A stretch of DNA of 64,000 bases, from contig JAXRKP010000407.1 in NCBI GenBank assembly GCA_037039925.1, positions 147,501 through 211,500 of the forward strand, read 5' to 3'. Source of the DNA: Doris montereyensis. Taxonomy: Eukaryota > Mollusca > Gastropoda > Nudibranchia > Dorididae. This document shows positions 63,633-64,000 of the stretch, in pieces. The position numbers and the translations under genes were made by a program. Under the pieces are notes generated by a model. The model was not told the DNA's origin. It made no database searches and worked only from the letters and a program-made list of their open reading frames with translations. Positions within the stretch are counted from its first letter, which is position 1, and each line of letters begins with the position of its first letter.

Positions 63633-64000
63633 GTGATGACTTGCAAAGTGATCTGAAAATAATCATGAATATGTACATTACTAAAGTCTAAACGAGGGCA
63701 TTTTAAAGAATTTATATGTTGTGAATTTTTTTTTTTAGTCACTGTAGAGAGGTATCCTACCATTAGACGGGAATGAGGGGTTTGGGGGGGGGACTGGTAG
63801 AAGGATCATTCATATACAAGTTTATGGCAGAAAAATGTCCATATGACATATAATTACGCTACAAGGACACCACAAACTTTTCAGTGATGTAGGATTACTG
63901 CATTTAAGCTAAAAAAAATTACTACAGAAGTCTCTTCCCCCCCCCCCCCCTCTCTTTAAGGAAGGATTATTCCCCTTTGATTTTATATTTAAAGATTTGT
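63633..64000 (+). other. VPS13B intron 5, start
   Basis: Intron sequence after the exon 5 donor, with a poly-G run (63,783-63,792) and a poly-C run near 63,938-63,950. The next exon is outside the window. Confidence 0.7.

Overview
The window is eukaryotic. It is AT-rich, has widely spaced short exons with GT/AG splice sites, and carries many microsatellites, tRNA-derived SINEs, LINE fragments and minisatellites. The two recognisable genes and the style of the repeats (SINE tails of AAATC units, very long CT, AT and AAT arrays, dispersed AGATCT-rich introns) suggest an invertebrate, probably a lophotrochozoan and most likely a mollusc. The phylum is an inference, because no marker gene is present.

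Two protein-coding genes are supported. A monocarboxylate-transporter-like gene (SLC16/MCT family) lies on the minus strand from about 19,346 (start) to 3,172 (stop). It has six coding exons whose phases all match and whose summed length is exactly 868 codons including the stop. At the right edge, the plus-strand VPS13B gene (bridge-like lipid-transfer protein of the Golgi) begins at ATG 57,141. Its first five coding exons are in the window, and the gene continues past the right end.

Both genes are conserved and have clean splice sites, yet exons of both carry single-base frameshifts in or beside short homopolymer runs. Some of these cancel within the same exon. Uncorrected assembly errors explain this best, so gene models from this assembly need care.

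The rest is intergenic or intronic DNA filled with repeats. There are several tRNA-derived SINE families (called S1 to S4 here). An RT-bearing LINE fragment lies on the minus strand (about 35,940-37,627). An L2/CR1-like fragment is followed by a nearly complete but dead RLE-type LINE inside VPS13B intron 3 (58,628-62,260). A long-TIR element sits at 40,661-41,490 and a foldback element at 15,418-16,268. An unclassified repeat of about 800 bp is present twice (16,330-17,125 and 39,508-40,355). Several minisatellites have units of 18, 21, 55, 61, about 65 and about 85 bp.

The most interesting object is at about 45,748-46,983. An S1 SINE is split by a 1.24-kb retroposon on the minus strand, with a poly(A) end and a direct repeat of about 12 bp. 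It carries only one ORF, which resembles a LINE ORF1 or gag-type protein and contains a 50-residue internal duplication. It looks like a half-LINE, that is, an ORF1-only non-autonomous element.
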